A stretch of 64,000 nucleotides of DNA from Paracoccus contaminans. GTDB lineage: Bacteria; Pseudomonadota; Alphaproteobacteria; Rhodobacterales; Rhodobacteraceae. The translations under genes were made by a program, and so were the position numbers. Positions 26,017-36,656 of this stretch are shown one piece after another. Within the stretch, counting starts at the first letter, position 1. Every line of letters begins with the position of its first letter. Where the stretch lies: positions 2,472,001 through 2,536,000 of the forward strand of contig NZ_CP020612.1 of assembly GCF_002105555.1 (NCBI RefSeq). The letters run 5' to 3'. The notes beneath the pieces are model-generated. The model was not told where the DNA came from. It searched no databases and was given only the letters and a program-made list of their open reading frames with translations.

Positions 26017-27339
26017 TCACATCCCCAGCGTGCGGGGCAGCCACAGCGACAGCGCCGGCACATAGGTGACCAGCAGCAGAAAGATCAGCATCGTCATCAG
26101 CCAGGGCCAGACCGCGACGGTCAGTTCCGTGATGCCCATCCGGGTGATGCCCGAGGCGACATAGAGGTTGAGGCCCACCGGCGGATGGCACATGCCCACC
26201 TCCATGTTCACCACGATCATGATGCCGAAATGCACCGGGTCGATCCCCAGTCGAACCGCGACCGGAAACAGGATCGGGGCCATGATGAGAACGATGGACG
26301 ACGGCTCCATGAAGTTGCCGGCCGCCAGCAGCAGGATGTTGACGACGATCAGGAACATCCACCACGACAGGCCCGCATCCACCATCCAGTTGCCGAGCGC
26401 CTGCGGGATGCCCTCGGATGTCATAAGGAAGCTGAACAGCACCGCATTGGTGATGATGTAGAGCAGCATCGCGCTCATGTTCGCCGAGGACAGCAGGACG
26501 CGCGGCACGTCGGACAGGCGCATGTCCTTGTAGACGAACACCGCGACGACGAAGGCATAGACGGCCGACATGGCCGCCGCCTCGGTCGGGGTGAAGGCGC
26601 CGGTATAGATCCCGCCGATCACGATCACGATCAGCAGCAGGCCCCACATCGCCCGGCGAAAGGCGTGCCAGCGTTCGCCCCATGTGGCACGCGGCAGGCG
26701 CGGAAAGCCGAACCGCCGCGCCCTGTTCCAGGTGGTGAAGCCGAGGAACGCGGCCAGCATGATGCCGGGGATCACCCCGGCCATGAACAGCTCGCCCACC
26801 GAGGCGCTGTCCACGGGTTGCCCGTCCGGCCCGGTGGCTTGCATGCCCGATGTTGCGACGGCATACATCACCATGACGATCGAGGGCGGGATCAGGATGC
26901 CCAGCGCGCCCGACGTGGCGATCACGCCCGCGCCGAACTGCTTGGGAAAGCCCTGCTGGACCATCGCCGGCAGGATGACCGAGCCGATCGCGACCACCGT
27001 CGCCGGCGATGATCCCGACACGGCGGCGAACAGCGCGCAGGCGATCACGCCCGCCAGCCCCAGCCCGCCATGCCAGTGCCCCACCATCGAGGTGGCAAAG
27101 TTGATCATCCGGCGCGCGACCCCGCCATGGGTCAGGAAGTTGCCGGCCAGGATGAAGAACGGGATCGCCATGATCTCGAACTTCTCGATGCCGGTGAACA
27201 GCTTCAGCGCCACGGTATCCAGCGGCACCGTGGTCATGGTGAACAGGAATGTCAGGACGGTCAGGCCCAGCGCGATGGAAATCGGCATGCCCGTCAGCAT
27301 CAGCGCGACGAGGATGCCGAAGATGATGAGTGCGCTCAT
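26017..27339 (-). CDS. TRAP transporter large permease, DctM type
   Basis: The 440-residue protein starts with MSALIIFGILVALMLTGMPI and has about twelve membrane helices with typical DctM motifs, such as AIPFFILAGNFLTHGG, the substrate-site region AAVSGSSPATVVAIGSV, GILIPPSI and NMEVGMCHPPVGLNLYV. It forms the sodium-driven transport channel with the small subunit encoded four bases upstream. The substrate, a carboxylate, cannot be read from sequence. Confidence 0.96.
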   Translation of the reverse strand: MSALIIFGILVALMLTGMPISIALGLTVLTFLFTMTTVPLDTVALKLFTGIEKFEIMAIPFFILAGNFLTHGGVARRMINFATSMVGHWHGGLGLAGVIACALFAAVSGSSPATVVAIGSVILPAMVQQGFPKQFGAGVIATSGALGILIPPSIVMVMYAVATSGMQATGPDGQPVDSASVGELFMAGVIPGIMLAAFLGFTTWNRARRFGFPRLPRATWGERWHAFRRAMWGLLLIVIVIGGIYTGAFTPTEAAAMSAVYAFVVAVFVYKDMRLSDVPRVLLSSANMSAMLLYIITNAVLFSFLMTSEGIPQALGNWMVDAGLSWWMFLIVVNILLLAAGNFMEPSSIVLIMAPILFPVAVRLGIDPVHFGIMIVVNMEVGMCHPPVGLNLYVASGITRMGITELTVAVWPWLMTMLIFLLLVTYVPALSLWLPRTLGM

Positions 27340-27343
27340 GGTC

Positions 27344-28036
27344 TCAGCGGTCCTTTCGCGGTTCGGTCAGATCGCGGGGCGTCAGCGGGCTGTCGATCAT
27401 CGCCTCGCCCACCTCGCCAACCCCGTCGGCCAGTCCGGCCGGGTCTTCCTCGATCCCGTCCACATGGCCGTGATCGTGATGGGGCAGCTCGCCCGTCTGC
27501 CAGAACGACCAGGCGACCTGCAGGAAGCGAAAGCACATCAGCGACGAGCCAAGCGGGATCGCCAGATAGACGATCCACTGCGGCAGGCCGAGATCGGGGG
27601 AAAAGGACGACGCCTGCTTGACGTGCCAGACGAACTTGGCCCCCATCGTGGCGATGATGCCGGTGAACAGCGCCCCCGCCAGCAGGCCGAACAGAACGAA
27701 GAACTTGCGTTGTGCCGGCGGCAGGCGGTTGATCAGCACGTCGATGCCGACATGGATGCCCGTGCGCACGCCGTAGGCAGCGCCGAACTTGGCCATCCAC
27801 ACGAACATGATGATGCACAGCTCCTGCGCCCAGACGAGGTTCACCGACTTGATGTGCATGAAGGTCGATCGCGCCGCAGCCGCCAGCCCCTCCATCTCGG
27901 CCCCGCGCGCCCAGCGCATCGTCCCGGCGGCCAGATCGAGCGTGTAGCGCTGCGCGACCGAAACGAAGATCAGCAGCGTCGCCGCCGCGATCAGCGTCGC
28001 GATCAGGATTTCCTCGAGTCTGTCGAGCACCTTCAT
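27344..28036 (-). CDS. TRAP transporter small permease, DctQ type
   Basis: The 230-residue protein has four helices in the DctQ pattern (LIATLIAAATLLIFVSVAQRY, NLVWAQELCIIMFVWMAKFG, AYGVRTGIHVGIDVL). An insert of about 20 residues lies in the first loop, and the C-terminal tail is His- and acid-rich (HHDHGHVDGIEEDP). The tail is longer than usual and may be cytoplasmic. It lies between the binding protein and large permease genes. Confidence 0.93.
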   Translation of the reverse strand: MKVLDRLEEILIATLIAAATLLIFVSVAQRYTLDLAAGTMRWARGAEMEGLAAAARSTFMHIKSVNLVWAQELCIIMFVWMAKFGAAYGVRTGIHVGIDVLINRLPPAQRKFFVLFGLLAGALFTGIIATMGAKFVWHVKQASSFSPDLGLPQWIVYLAIPLGSSLMCFRFLQVAWSFWQTGELPHHDHGHVDGIEEDPAGLADGVGEVGEAMIDSPLTPRDLTEPRKDR

Positions 28037-28077
28037 GCCCGTCCCCCCTTTGCTTGTCCGGCAGTCCGTCGCCAGGC

Positions 28078-28103
28078 GGCCGGGCGCGCATCAGCGCCCG
28101 GCC
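28078..28103. other. Intercistronic stem-loop between dctP and dctQ
   Basis: GGCCGGGCGC (28078-28087) pairs perfectly with GCGCCCGGCC (28094-28103) around GCATCA. As at 16604-16643, it separates the abundant binding protein from the membrane subunits and probably protects the upstream mRNA. Confidence 0.7.
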
Positions 28104-28124
28104 CTGCGGCAGCCTGCGGCCGTG

Positions 28125-29123
28125 TTATTGCTGCTGGCCGGTAGCCGCCTCGATCGACTTGATCAGGTCGGCGCCGATACGGCTTGCCATTTCCTCGCGC
28201 ACCGGGATCAGGACCTTCTTCCAGGCGTCCTTTTCCTCGGGGGTCATCTCGTGGAACTCGGTCTTGCCGGCGTCCTTCATCGCCTGCAGGGCCTTTTCGT
28301 TCTCTTCCTTGGCGATGCCGTTGCCATAGGCGGTCGACTCGGCCACGGCCTTGTCCAGCTGGGCGCGCACATCCTCGGGCAGGCCGTCCCAGAAAGCCTT
28401 GTTCACGATCAGCGCATAGCCCAGATAGCCGTGGTTCGACAGCGTGGCGTGTTTCTGCACCTCGTGCATCTTCTGGGTGAACATGTTGGAGGGCGGGTTT
28501 TCCGTGCCGTCAACCACGCCCGTCTGCAGCGCCTGATAGACCTCGCTGAACGCCATGACCTGCGGCACCGCGCCCAGGGCGTTCATCTCTGCCTCAAGCA
28601 CCTTGGAGGACTGGATGCGCATTTTCAGCCCCAGGAAGTCGTCGGGCGTATGCAGCGGGCTGTTGGCCGACATGATCTTGAAGCCGTTGTCCCAGAACGC
28701 CAGGCCCTTGATGCCCTTGCCTTCCAGCTTGGCCAGCATCGCCTTGCCGACCTCGCCATCCGTCACCTTGCGCAGCTGGTCATAGCCGTCAAAGATGTAG
28801 GGCAGATCGAAGGCCTCGAAATCGGACACGCCCAGCGGCCCGAACTTGGCCAGCGAGGGTGCCAGCATCTGGACCGAGCCGAGCTGCAGCGCCTCAAGCT
28901 CTTCCTTGTCCTTGTAGAGCTGGCTGTTGGGATAGACCTCGACCTTGACCTTGCCGCCCGTGTACTGCTCGGCAAGTTCCTTGAACTTCTCGGCCGCCTT
29001 GCCCTTGGGGGTGTCGGGGGCAACGACATGGCTGAACTTGATGGTGATGTCCTGCGCAAAGGCGGGCACGGCCAGCGCCGCGGCGACGATTGCGGCAAGG
29101 CTGGTGCGGATCAGGGCATTCAT
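28125..29123 (-). CDS. TRAP transporter substrate-binding protein, DctP type
   Basis: From ATG 29123 (GGGAGAGAG site) the precursor has 332 residues with signal peptide MNALIRTSLAAIVAAALAVPAFA. The DctP fold shows IKFSHVVAPDTPKGKAAEKF, the carboxylate-binding Arg in LGLKMRIQSSKV, the hinge GVVDGTENPPSNM and a lysine-rich C-terminal helix. It captures a C4-dicarboxylate or similar acid in the periplasm. It is the first gene of its operon. Confidence 0.95.
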   Translation of the reverse strand: MNALIRTSLAAIVAAALAVPAFAQDITIKFSHVVAPDTPKGKAAEKFKELAEQYTGGKVKVEVYPNSQLYKDKEELEALQLGSVQMLAPSLAKFGPLGVSDFEAFDLPYIFDGYDQLRKVTDGEVGKAMLAKLEGKGIKGLAFWDNGFKIMSANSPLHTPDDFLGLKMRIQSSKVLEAEMNALGAVPQVMAFSEVYQALQTGVVDGTENPPSNMFTQKMHEVQKHATLSNHGYLGYALIVNKAFWDGLPEDVRAQLDKAVAESTAYGNGIAKEENEKALQAMKDAGKTEFHEMTPEEKDAWKKVLIPVREEMASRIGADLIKSIEAATGQQQ

Positions 29124-29242
29124 GGTGTCTCTCTCCCGTGAAAGTTCGGGTGAGAGCATAGAGGCAGCGCGGGGGGCTGGAAAGCGCCTATCTGGGCCGA
29201 CCGGCCGCAGAGCCCGGCCCCCATGCCCCGCGCAGGCCTGGC

Positions 29243-30682
29243 TCAAGACCGGGCATAGACATCCTCATAGCGCACGATGTCATCCTCGCCCAGATAGACG
29301 CCGGTCTGCACCTCGATGAGCACCATCGGCACCTTGCCGGGATTTTCCATCCGGTGAACGGCCCCCAGCGGCACATAGATCGACTGGTTTTCCGTCACCA
29401 GCGTCACCTTGCCGTCCACCGTGACGCGGGCGGTGCCGCTGACCACGATCCAGTGTTCGGAGCGATGCACATGGCTTTGCAGCGACAGCGCGGCACCGGG
29501 ATGGACGGTGATGCGCTTGACCTGGAAACGCTCGCCCATGACCAGCGTCTCGAACCAGCCCCAGGGGCGATGGTCGCGCAAAAAGCGTTCCGCCTGCCGG
29601 ATGCCGCGCGCCTTCAGCGCCGTGACGGCCTGCCGCACGTCCTGCGCGCGGTTCATGTCCGCCACCAGCACCGCATCGCCCGTCGCCACGACCATCGTGT
29701 CGCGCAGGCCGATGCCCACCACCTGCAGATTCTCGTCATCCGAGCGCAGCAGCACGTCATCGCAGTCGATGGCGGTCGATCGTGCATCCGCGACAACCCC
29801 CCGCCAGGCGGGCGCGTCCAGCTGCGCCTCGCGCCAGATCGCATCCCAGCCGCCAAGATCCGACCAGTGGTCGGCAAAGCGCACGACCGAAAGGTTGCCC
29901 GCCTTTTCCATGACCGCATAGTCGATCGACAGGTCCGGCAGGCTGTCCCATGCCTCGGGGTCGAGCCGCAGGAAGCCCAGATCGGGCCGCGCCGCCTGCA
30001 GCGATGCCCGGACGGGGGCGATGAAATCGGGGGCGTGACGTTCGAAGGCCTCGATCATGGTGCGCGCGGTGAACAGGAAGATCCCGGCATTCCACAGGAA
30101 GCGGCCATCGGCCAGCATCGCCTCGGCCGCCGCGGCATCGGGCTTTTCGACAAAGCGGCGCAGGGGGGCGGGGTCATCGGGTGCGGCGCCGCTCTCGCCG
30201 CCCAGCTCAAGCCAGCCATATCCCGTCTCGGGCCGGGTCGGATGGATGCCGAAGGTCACGATGCGGCCCGCACGGGCCGGCGCGATCCCACGGTCGACGG
30301 CCCGGCCGAAGGCTTCGGCATCGGGAACGACATGGTCGGACGGCGCCACCAGCATCATCACGTCGGGGTCGGCGGCGGCCAGGTGCAGCGCCGCCGCCAA
30401 GACGGCCGGCGCGGTGTTGCGGGGCGCCGGCTCGATCAGCACGGCCCCCGGAACGATGCCCACGCCGGCAAGCTGTTCGGTCACGATAAAGCGGAAATCG
30501 GCTCCCGTCAGCACCAGCGGCGCCCCATAGCGCGGCCCCGACAGGCGCAGCGCCGATGCCTGGAACAGCGAATGGTCCCCCGTAAGGGCGGCGAACTGCT
30601 TGGGGAAGGACCGGCGCGAGACGGGCCACAGGCGGGTGCCCGACCCCCCCGACAAAAGAATGGGAACAACGCTCTGGGTCAA
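29243..30682 (-). CDS. manC: Mannose-1-phosphate guanylyltransferase / mannose-6-phosphate isomerase
   Basis: The frame is open to 30775, but the family's N-terminus (TQSVVPILLSGGSGTRLWPV) begins at a TTG at 30682 with AGGAG eight bases upstream, so I use that rare start; 479 residues results, a usual length. The GT-A nucleotidyltransferase domain covers about residues 1-340 (GGSGTRLWPVSRRSFPKQF, APSDHVV, FVEKPD). The C-terminal cupin isomerase domain follows (QVKRITVHPGAALSLQSHVH, RSEHWIVVSG). It makes GDP-mannose for polysaccharides. No other sugar gene adjoins it. Confidence 0.95.
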   Translation of the reverse strand: MTQSVVPILLSGGSGTRLWPVSRRSFPKQFAALTGDHSLFQASALRLSGPRYGAPLVLTGADFRFIVTEQLAGVGIVPGAVLIEPAPRNTAPAVLAAALHLAAADPDVMMLVAPSDHVVPDAEAFGRAVDRGIAPARAGRIVTFGIHPTRPETGYGWLELGGESGAAPDDPAPLRRFVEKPDAAAAEAMLADGRFLWNAGIFLFTARTMIEAFERHAPDFIAPVRASLQAARPDLGFLRLDPEAWDSLPDLSIDYAVMEKAGNLSVVRFADHWSDLGGWDAIWREAQLDAPAWRGVVADARSTAIDCDDVLLRSDDENLQVVGIGLRDTMVVATGDAVLVADMNRAQDVRQAVTALKARGIRQAERFLRDHRPWGWFETLVMGERFQVKRITVHPGAALSLQSHVHRSEHWIVVSGTARVTVDGKVTLVTENQSIYVPLGAVHRMENPGKVPMVLIEVQTGVYLGEDDIVRYEDVYARS

Positions 30683-30779
30683 TCCGGCACTCTCCTGCTG
30701 GGTCGCGGCGCCTTCGGGTATCGGCCGCGCCGGGGCGATGGGCAAGCCCGGACGGCAGGTGCAGCCCCGCGACATGACA

Positions 30780-30803
30780 AAAGCCCGCAGGCATGCGGGC
30801 TTT
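30780..30803 (-). terminator. Rho-independent terminator of the DUF882 gene
   Basis: AAAGCCCGCA (30780-30789) pairs with TGCGGGCTTT (30794-30803) around GGCA. On the minus strand the stem is followed by TTTTGTC, a short U-tract. It lies 30 bases after the DUF882 stop and before manC. Confidence 0.85.
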
Positions 30804-30833
30804 CACGTCAGGCAGCAGAAAGGGGCCGAAGGA

Positions 30834-31391
30834 TCAGCCGCCCCAGGTGCGCAGCGGGCCGCAATCCATGTGGACGAAGTTCGAGTGCGAATACTTGCCA
30901 ACGCCGCCGGCACGGCAGGCGGTGACGGCCTTGTACATCTGCGAGACAGAGCGCGACTTGAGCCGCATGTCCGCCGCCTTGCCCGCCATGTGAAGCGAGT
31001 TGCGCGCAACCCCCGCGCTGCGCGAGCGCAGCATCGCATTGGTCTGGGGCGAGCGATAGCCCGACAGCATCATGTAGGGTTCGTTGGTCTGCAGCAGGCG
31101 GTGGCTGGCCGCCGCGATATCCACGGTGCGGGGATCGATGCCGATCACCTGGCCGGTGCGCCAGTCGCGCATGAAGATGTTGATCTCGTTCAGGGCATCT
31201 CGGACATACTTGCCCTCGACCCAATAGACGGTATCGAGGCTTTCCCCGGTGCGGCCGGAATACATGCTGATCCGTCGATAGTTGCCTGCACCGCGCATGA
31301 GGCCGAAGGCGTTGGCCATCACTGGCGCAGCCGCCACGGTCGTCGCGGCAAAGACGCCGAGAATGCCGCGACGCGAGAATTCGAAGGTCAT
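30834..31391 (-). CDS. DUF882/YcbK-family murein endopeptidase, Tat-exported
   Basis: The 185-residue protein begins with a twin-arginine-type signal (FEFSRRGILGVFAATTVAAA). The peptidase M15-like domain follows, with the zinc-ligand motif HMAGKAADMR and a downstream SNFVHMDCGP. In E. coli the homologue MepK (YcbK) cleaves the L,D cross-links made by L,D-transpeptidases. Here the gene is divergent from an L,D-transpeptidase gene, which matches the functional pairing of ycbB and ycbK in E. coli. Its export through Tat rests on the two arginines. Confidence 0.92.
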   Translation of the reverse strand: MTFEFSRRGILGVFAATTVAAAPVMANAFGLMRGAGNYRRISMYSGRTGESLDTVYWVEGKYVRDALNEINIFMRDWRTGQVIGIDPRTVDIAAASHRLLQTNEPYMMLSGYRSPQTNAMLRSRSAGVARNSLHMAGKAADMRLKSRSVSQMYKAVTACRAGGVGKYSHSNFVHMDCGPLRTWGG

Positions 31392-31534
31392 GTTCAGCTC
31401 CGCCTGTCCTGCGTTCGTTTGCTGTGCCAGCGATCTTGGCTCGCCCGGTGTAATCCCGGATGTTTAACAATATGCCACTACCGGAAAGGTTGCGAAACGA
31501 TCAGTTCCCCGGCCCGGCAGAATGGCGCCGCTTT

Positions 31535-31550
31535 CGGCAAGAACTTGCCG
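31535..31550. promoter_or_regulatory. Inverted repeat in the murein-gene divergent promoter
   Basis: CGGCAAG (31535-31541) and CTTGCCG (31544-31550) form a near-perfect dyad. An AT-rich stretch follows, with CATAAT at 31579-31584, a possible -10 box of the rightward gene. It is a likely operator or promoter element shared by the two murein genes. Confidence 0.4.
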
Positions 31551-31671
31551 AGCGAGATTAAAAACCCCTGAATTGGGGCATAATGGATGAGAGTCGCGCC
31601 CGACTGAGGCACAACGGTTGCAGCCCCGCCATCCGAAAACGCGGAGCCTGAAAAAAGACGACGAGGCAAGC

Positions 31672-33366
31672 GTGCAGGACCAGAACAGGAACAAGGTGCC
31701 CGGCGGCGCCGAATCGCGCGGCCCGGCGGCGCATATGCCCCGAAGGGGCAGGGCGCGCATCATCACCGGCGCCTTGGCCGCGGCGATCGCCGCGCTGGGC
31801 CTTGCGGGGCCGATGCAGGCCGCGGCCCCGGCGCCCCGGCTGGATTTTTCGGCCGACGAGATGGCCCTTGCCCGCGGGGTTGCGCGCAATCCGGGCTTGG
31901 CCGCCTGGTATGGCGGCACCGCGCTGGCCCCCGTCTTTACCGCGCCGCAGCAGGCGCCGCGGCGGGCGGCGCTGCTGGCCGCCCTCGGCTCGGCCGCGAC
32001 CCATGGGCTGCCCGATGTCTATGACGCCGCCGCGCTTGCCGCGATGGAGGGGCGCACCGATCCCGGGGCCGAGGCGGCCTTTGCGCGCAGCTTTGCCCGC
32101 TGGACGCATGATGTGGGCGGCGGGATTGTCAATCCGCGCCCGCTCGACCCCGGCATCCTGCGCGAGGTGCCGCGGGTGCCGACGGAAACCCTGCTGGCGC
32201 GGTTTGTCGCCGCGCCCGACCCGGCGGCGATGCTGGACACCGTTCCGCCCCAATCGCGCGAATACCGCGCCCTGCGCGAGGCGTTGACGGCCGCGATCGG
32301 GCCGGTCGCGGGCGCCGATCTGCCCACGGTTCCGGGCGGTCCCTGGCGCGAGGGGATGCAGGATCCGGGCGTGGCGGCGCTGCGCCTTCGGCTTGCAGCC
32401 ATGGGCTTTGACGCTGAAAGCGACACCCCCGATCTGTTCGACGCGGCGCTGGCTGGCCAGCTCGCCGCTTATCAGCGCAGGGCGGGCCTGCCGCCTGACG
32501 GGGTGGCCGGGCCGCGCACCCTTGCCCGCGTGAACGGCGCCGCCCAGGGCGCGCCGCAGGGCCTGCTGATCGCGCTGGAACGGATGCGCTGGATGGGCAC
32601 GCATGATCTGGACGCGCGCATGGTGTGGGTCAACCTGCCCGAGTTCGTCGCCCGCGTGAAGGAAGGCGGCGCCACTGTCTTTCAGACCAAGGTGGTGATC
32701 GGCAGCGACGCGCCCGACCGGCGCACGCCCGAATTCTCGGACGAGATGGAGGATGTCGTCGTCAACCCCCGCTGGAACGTTCCGCGCTCCATCACCACCA
32801 AGGAATACCTGCCCCGCCTGCAGAAGAACCGCAACGCCGTGGCGCATCTGGACGTGGTGGACAGCCGCGGCCGCGTCATCCCGCGCGAGTCGGTGGATTT
32901 CGGTCGCTATACGGCGGGCAACTTTCCCTATCGGCTTCGCCAGAAACCAAGCGACGACAATGCGCTTGGCGAGGTGAAGTTCATCTTTCCCAACAGCATG
33001 AACATCTATCTGCACGACACGCCCTCGAAGGGCCTGTTCAATGAATCGCGCCGCGCCTTTTCGCACGGATGCATCCGCGTGGCGCGCCCTGTCGAACTGG
33101 CCGAGGTGCTGCTTGAAGGCACGGCCGCCGATCCGGCGGCGCGCTATGCCCGCGCCAGGGCGTCCGGCCGCGAGACCTTCCTTGAGCTGACGCCGCATCT
33201 GCCGGTGCATCTGGTCTATTTCACCACCACCGTGGATGAGAACGGCCGCATCCGCAGCCTGCCCGATGTCTATGGCCGCGACCCGCTGGTCTGGGCGGCG
33301 CTGGTCAAGGCGGGGCTGGGCCGCGACAATGGGCGCGGGCTGGAAACCGCTGCCCTGGCAGAGTAG
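31672..33366 (+). CDS. L,D-transpeptidase, YcbB-like, with peptidoglycan-binding domain
   Basis: Start choice: GTG 31672 has GAGG five bases upstream; a TTG at 31618 and ATG at 31735 are weaker. The 564-residue product has a basic stretch, a signal segment IITGALAAAIAALGLAGPM, an N-terminal alpha-helical domain, a peptidoglycan-binding domain near residues 225-295 (DAALAGQLAAYQRRAGLPPD), and the YkuD domain from about 310. The catalytic Cys467 is in SHGCIRV. These enzymes form 3-3 cross-links in the cell wall. lpxD follows after 25 bases. Confidence 0.93.
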   Translation: MQDQNRNKVPGGAESRGPAAHMPRRGRARIITGALAAAIAALGLAGPMQAAAPAPRLDFSADEMALARGVARNPGLAAWYGGTALAPVFTAPQQAPRRAALLAALGSAATHGLPDVYDAAALAAMEGRTDPGAEAAFARSFARWTHDVGGGIVNPRPLDPGILREVPRVPTETLLARFVAAPDPAAMLDTVPPQSREYRALREALTAAIGPVAGADLPTVPGGPWREGMQDPGVAALRLRLAAMGFDAESDTPDLFDAALAGQLAAYQRRAGLPPDGVAGPRTLARVNGAAQGAPQGLLIALERMRWMGTHDLDARMVWVNLPEFVARVKEGGATVFQTKVVIGSDAPDRRTPEFSDEMEDVVVNPRWNVPRSITTKEYLPRLQKNRNAVAHLDVVDSRGRVIPRESVDFGRYTAGNFPYRLRQKPSDDNALGEVKFIFPNSMNIYLHDTPSKGLFNESRRAFSHGCIRVARPVELAEVLLEGTAADPAARYARARASGRETFLELTPHLPVHLVYFTTTVDENGRIRSLPDVYGRDPLVWAALVKAGLGRDNGRGLETAALAE

Positions 33367-33391
33367 CTGTGCGGCCCAGACGGAGGCGCCG

Positions 33392-34492
33392 ATGACGATC
33401 ACCCTTGCCGAGCTTGCCCGGTCCATGGACGCGGCCCTGTGGGGCGAGGGCAGCCTGCGCATCACCGGCGCGGCCGAGCCGGCCGAGGCGGGCGCGGCGC
33501 GTGACGGGCAGGCCCGCATCGCCCTGGCCATGACCCCGGCCTATGCCGCGGACCTCGCGCCGGGCGCCGCGGCGCTGATCGCCGAAGGGATGGACCCGGC
33601 CGCGCTCGGCCTTGCCGGGGCGGTGATCGTGCGCCGACCGCGCCTGGCAATGGCGGGGCTGACGCGGCTGCTGGACAATGATGGGGGGATGCAGCAGGGC
33701 ATTCATCCCTCCGCCGTCATCGACCCTTCGGCCCTGCTGGAGGAGGGCGCCGCCGTTGGGCCCTTCGCCGTCATCGGCGCGGATGTGCGGATCGGGGCGC
33801 AGGCACGGATCGGGGCACATGTCAGCATCGGGCAGGGTTCCATGATCGGTGCGCAGGCGCTGATCCGCGAGGGGGTGCGCATCGCCCATGGCGTCACCGC
33901 CGGAGCGCGCCTGATCGTCCATGCCAACGCGGTGATCGGCTCGGACGGATTTTCCTTCGTCACGCCCGAGCCATCGGGGGTCGAGGAAATCCGCGCCGGC
34001 CTTGGGCAGCGCGAACATATCAGCGAACAGCACTGGCTGCGCATCCATTCGCTGGGCAGCGTGGTGCTGGGCGATGATGTCGAGATCGGCGCGAATGTGA
34101 CCATCGACCGCGGAACGATCCGCGCCACCACCGTGGGATCGGGCACCAAGATCGACAACCAGGTCCAGATCGGTCACAATGTCCGCATCGGCCGCGACTG
34201 CCTGCTGTGCGGGCAGGTGGGCATCGCGGGATCGTCGCGGATCGGGGATCGCGTGGTGCTGGGCGGCAAATGCGGGGTCAGCGACAACATCTTTGTCGGC
34301 GATGACGTGATCGCCGGGGGCGGCACCAACATCTATACCAATGTTCCGGCCGGCCGGGTCATCCTCGGCTCGCCCGCTACGCGGATGGAAACGCAGGTCG
34401 AGATGAACAAGGCGCTGCGCCGCCTGCCGCGGATGGCAGCGCAGTTCGCCGAACTTCAGAAAACCGTTACCCGACTGATGCAGAAGGACTGA
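33392..34492 (+). CDS. lpxD: UDP-3-O-(3-hydroxyacyl)glucosamine N-acyltransferase
   Basis: From ATG 33392 (GGAGG upstream) the protein has 366 residues. The N-terminal uridine-binding domain spans about 1-105, and the left-handed beta-helix carries hexapeptide repeats (IGADVRIGAQARIGAHVSIG and further). The catalytic His262 is in QIGHNVRIG. A C-terminal helical extension ends the protein. LpxD adds the amide-linked acyl chain of lipid A. In most bacteria lpxD sits with fabZ-lpxA; here it is followed by an ACP and a ketoacyl synthase gene instead. Confidence 0.95.
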   Translation: MTITLAELARSMDAALWGEGSLRITGAAEPAEAGAARDGQARIALAMTPAYAADLAPGAAALIAEGMDPAALGLAGAVIVRRPRLAMAGLTRLLDNDGGMQQGIHPSAVIDPSALLEEGAAVGPFAVIGADVRIGAQARIGAHVSIGQGSMIGAQALIREGVRIAHGVTAGARLIVHANAVIGSDGFSFVTPEPSGVEEIRAGLGQREHISEQHWLRIHSLGSVVLGDDVEIGANVTIDRGTIRATTVGSGTKIDNQVQIGHNVRIGRDCLLCGQVGIAGSSRIGDRVVLGGKCGVSDNIFVGDDVIAGGGTNIYTNVPAGRVILGSPATRMETQVEMNKALRRLPRMAAQFAELQKTVTRLMQKD

Positions 34493-34504
34493 CCGGAGGT
34501 GCCA

Positions 34505-34767
34505 ATGTCCACACAAAGCGTCCATGACCGCATCATCGCCATCATCGCCGAACAGGCCATGCTGGACCCCGCCGAGATCACGGCCGAGGCGACGCCGGCA
34601 GAGCTGGGCATCGACAGTCTTGGGCTGGTCGAATCGATCTTTGCCATCGAGGAGGCGTTCGACATCTCGATCCCCTTCAACGCCAATGAACCGGGCAGCT
34701 CGGATTTCGACATCTCGAGCATGGGGGCGATCGTTGCCGCGGTGGAAAAGCTGGTCGCCGAAAAGGG

Positions 34768-34771
<4 letters not shown>
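34505..34771 (+). CDS. Acyl carrier protein, dedicated (non-AcpP) type
   Basis: ATG 34505 is chosen because GGAGG lies just before it; an in-frame GTG at 34499 overlaps that site. The 88-residue protein has the phosphopantetheine Ser38 in ELGIDSLGLVE. An extended loop, FNANEPGSSDFDISSM, distinguishes it from the general AcpP. It resembles AcpXL-type carriers that deliver special acyl chains to lipid A. Its stop overlaps the synthase start (ATGA), so the carrier probably works with that enzyme. Confidence 0.9.
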
Positions 34772-36646
<1,875 letters not shown>

Positions 36647-36656
36647 GGTGGCTGCA

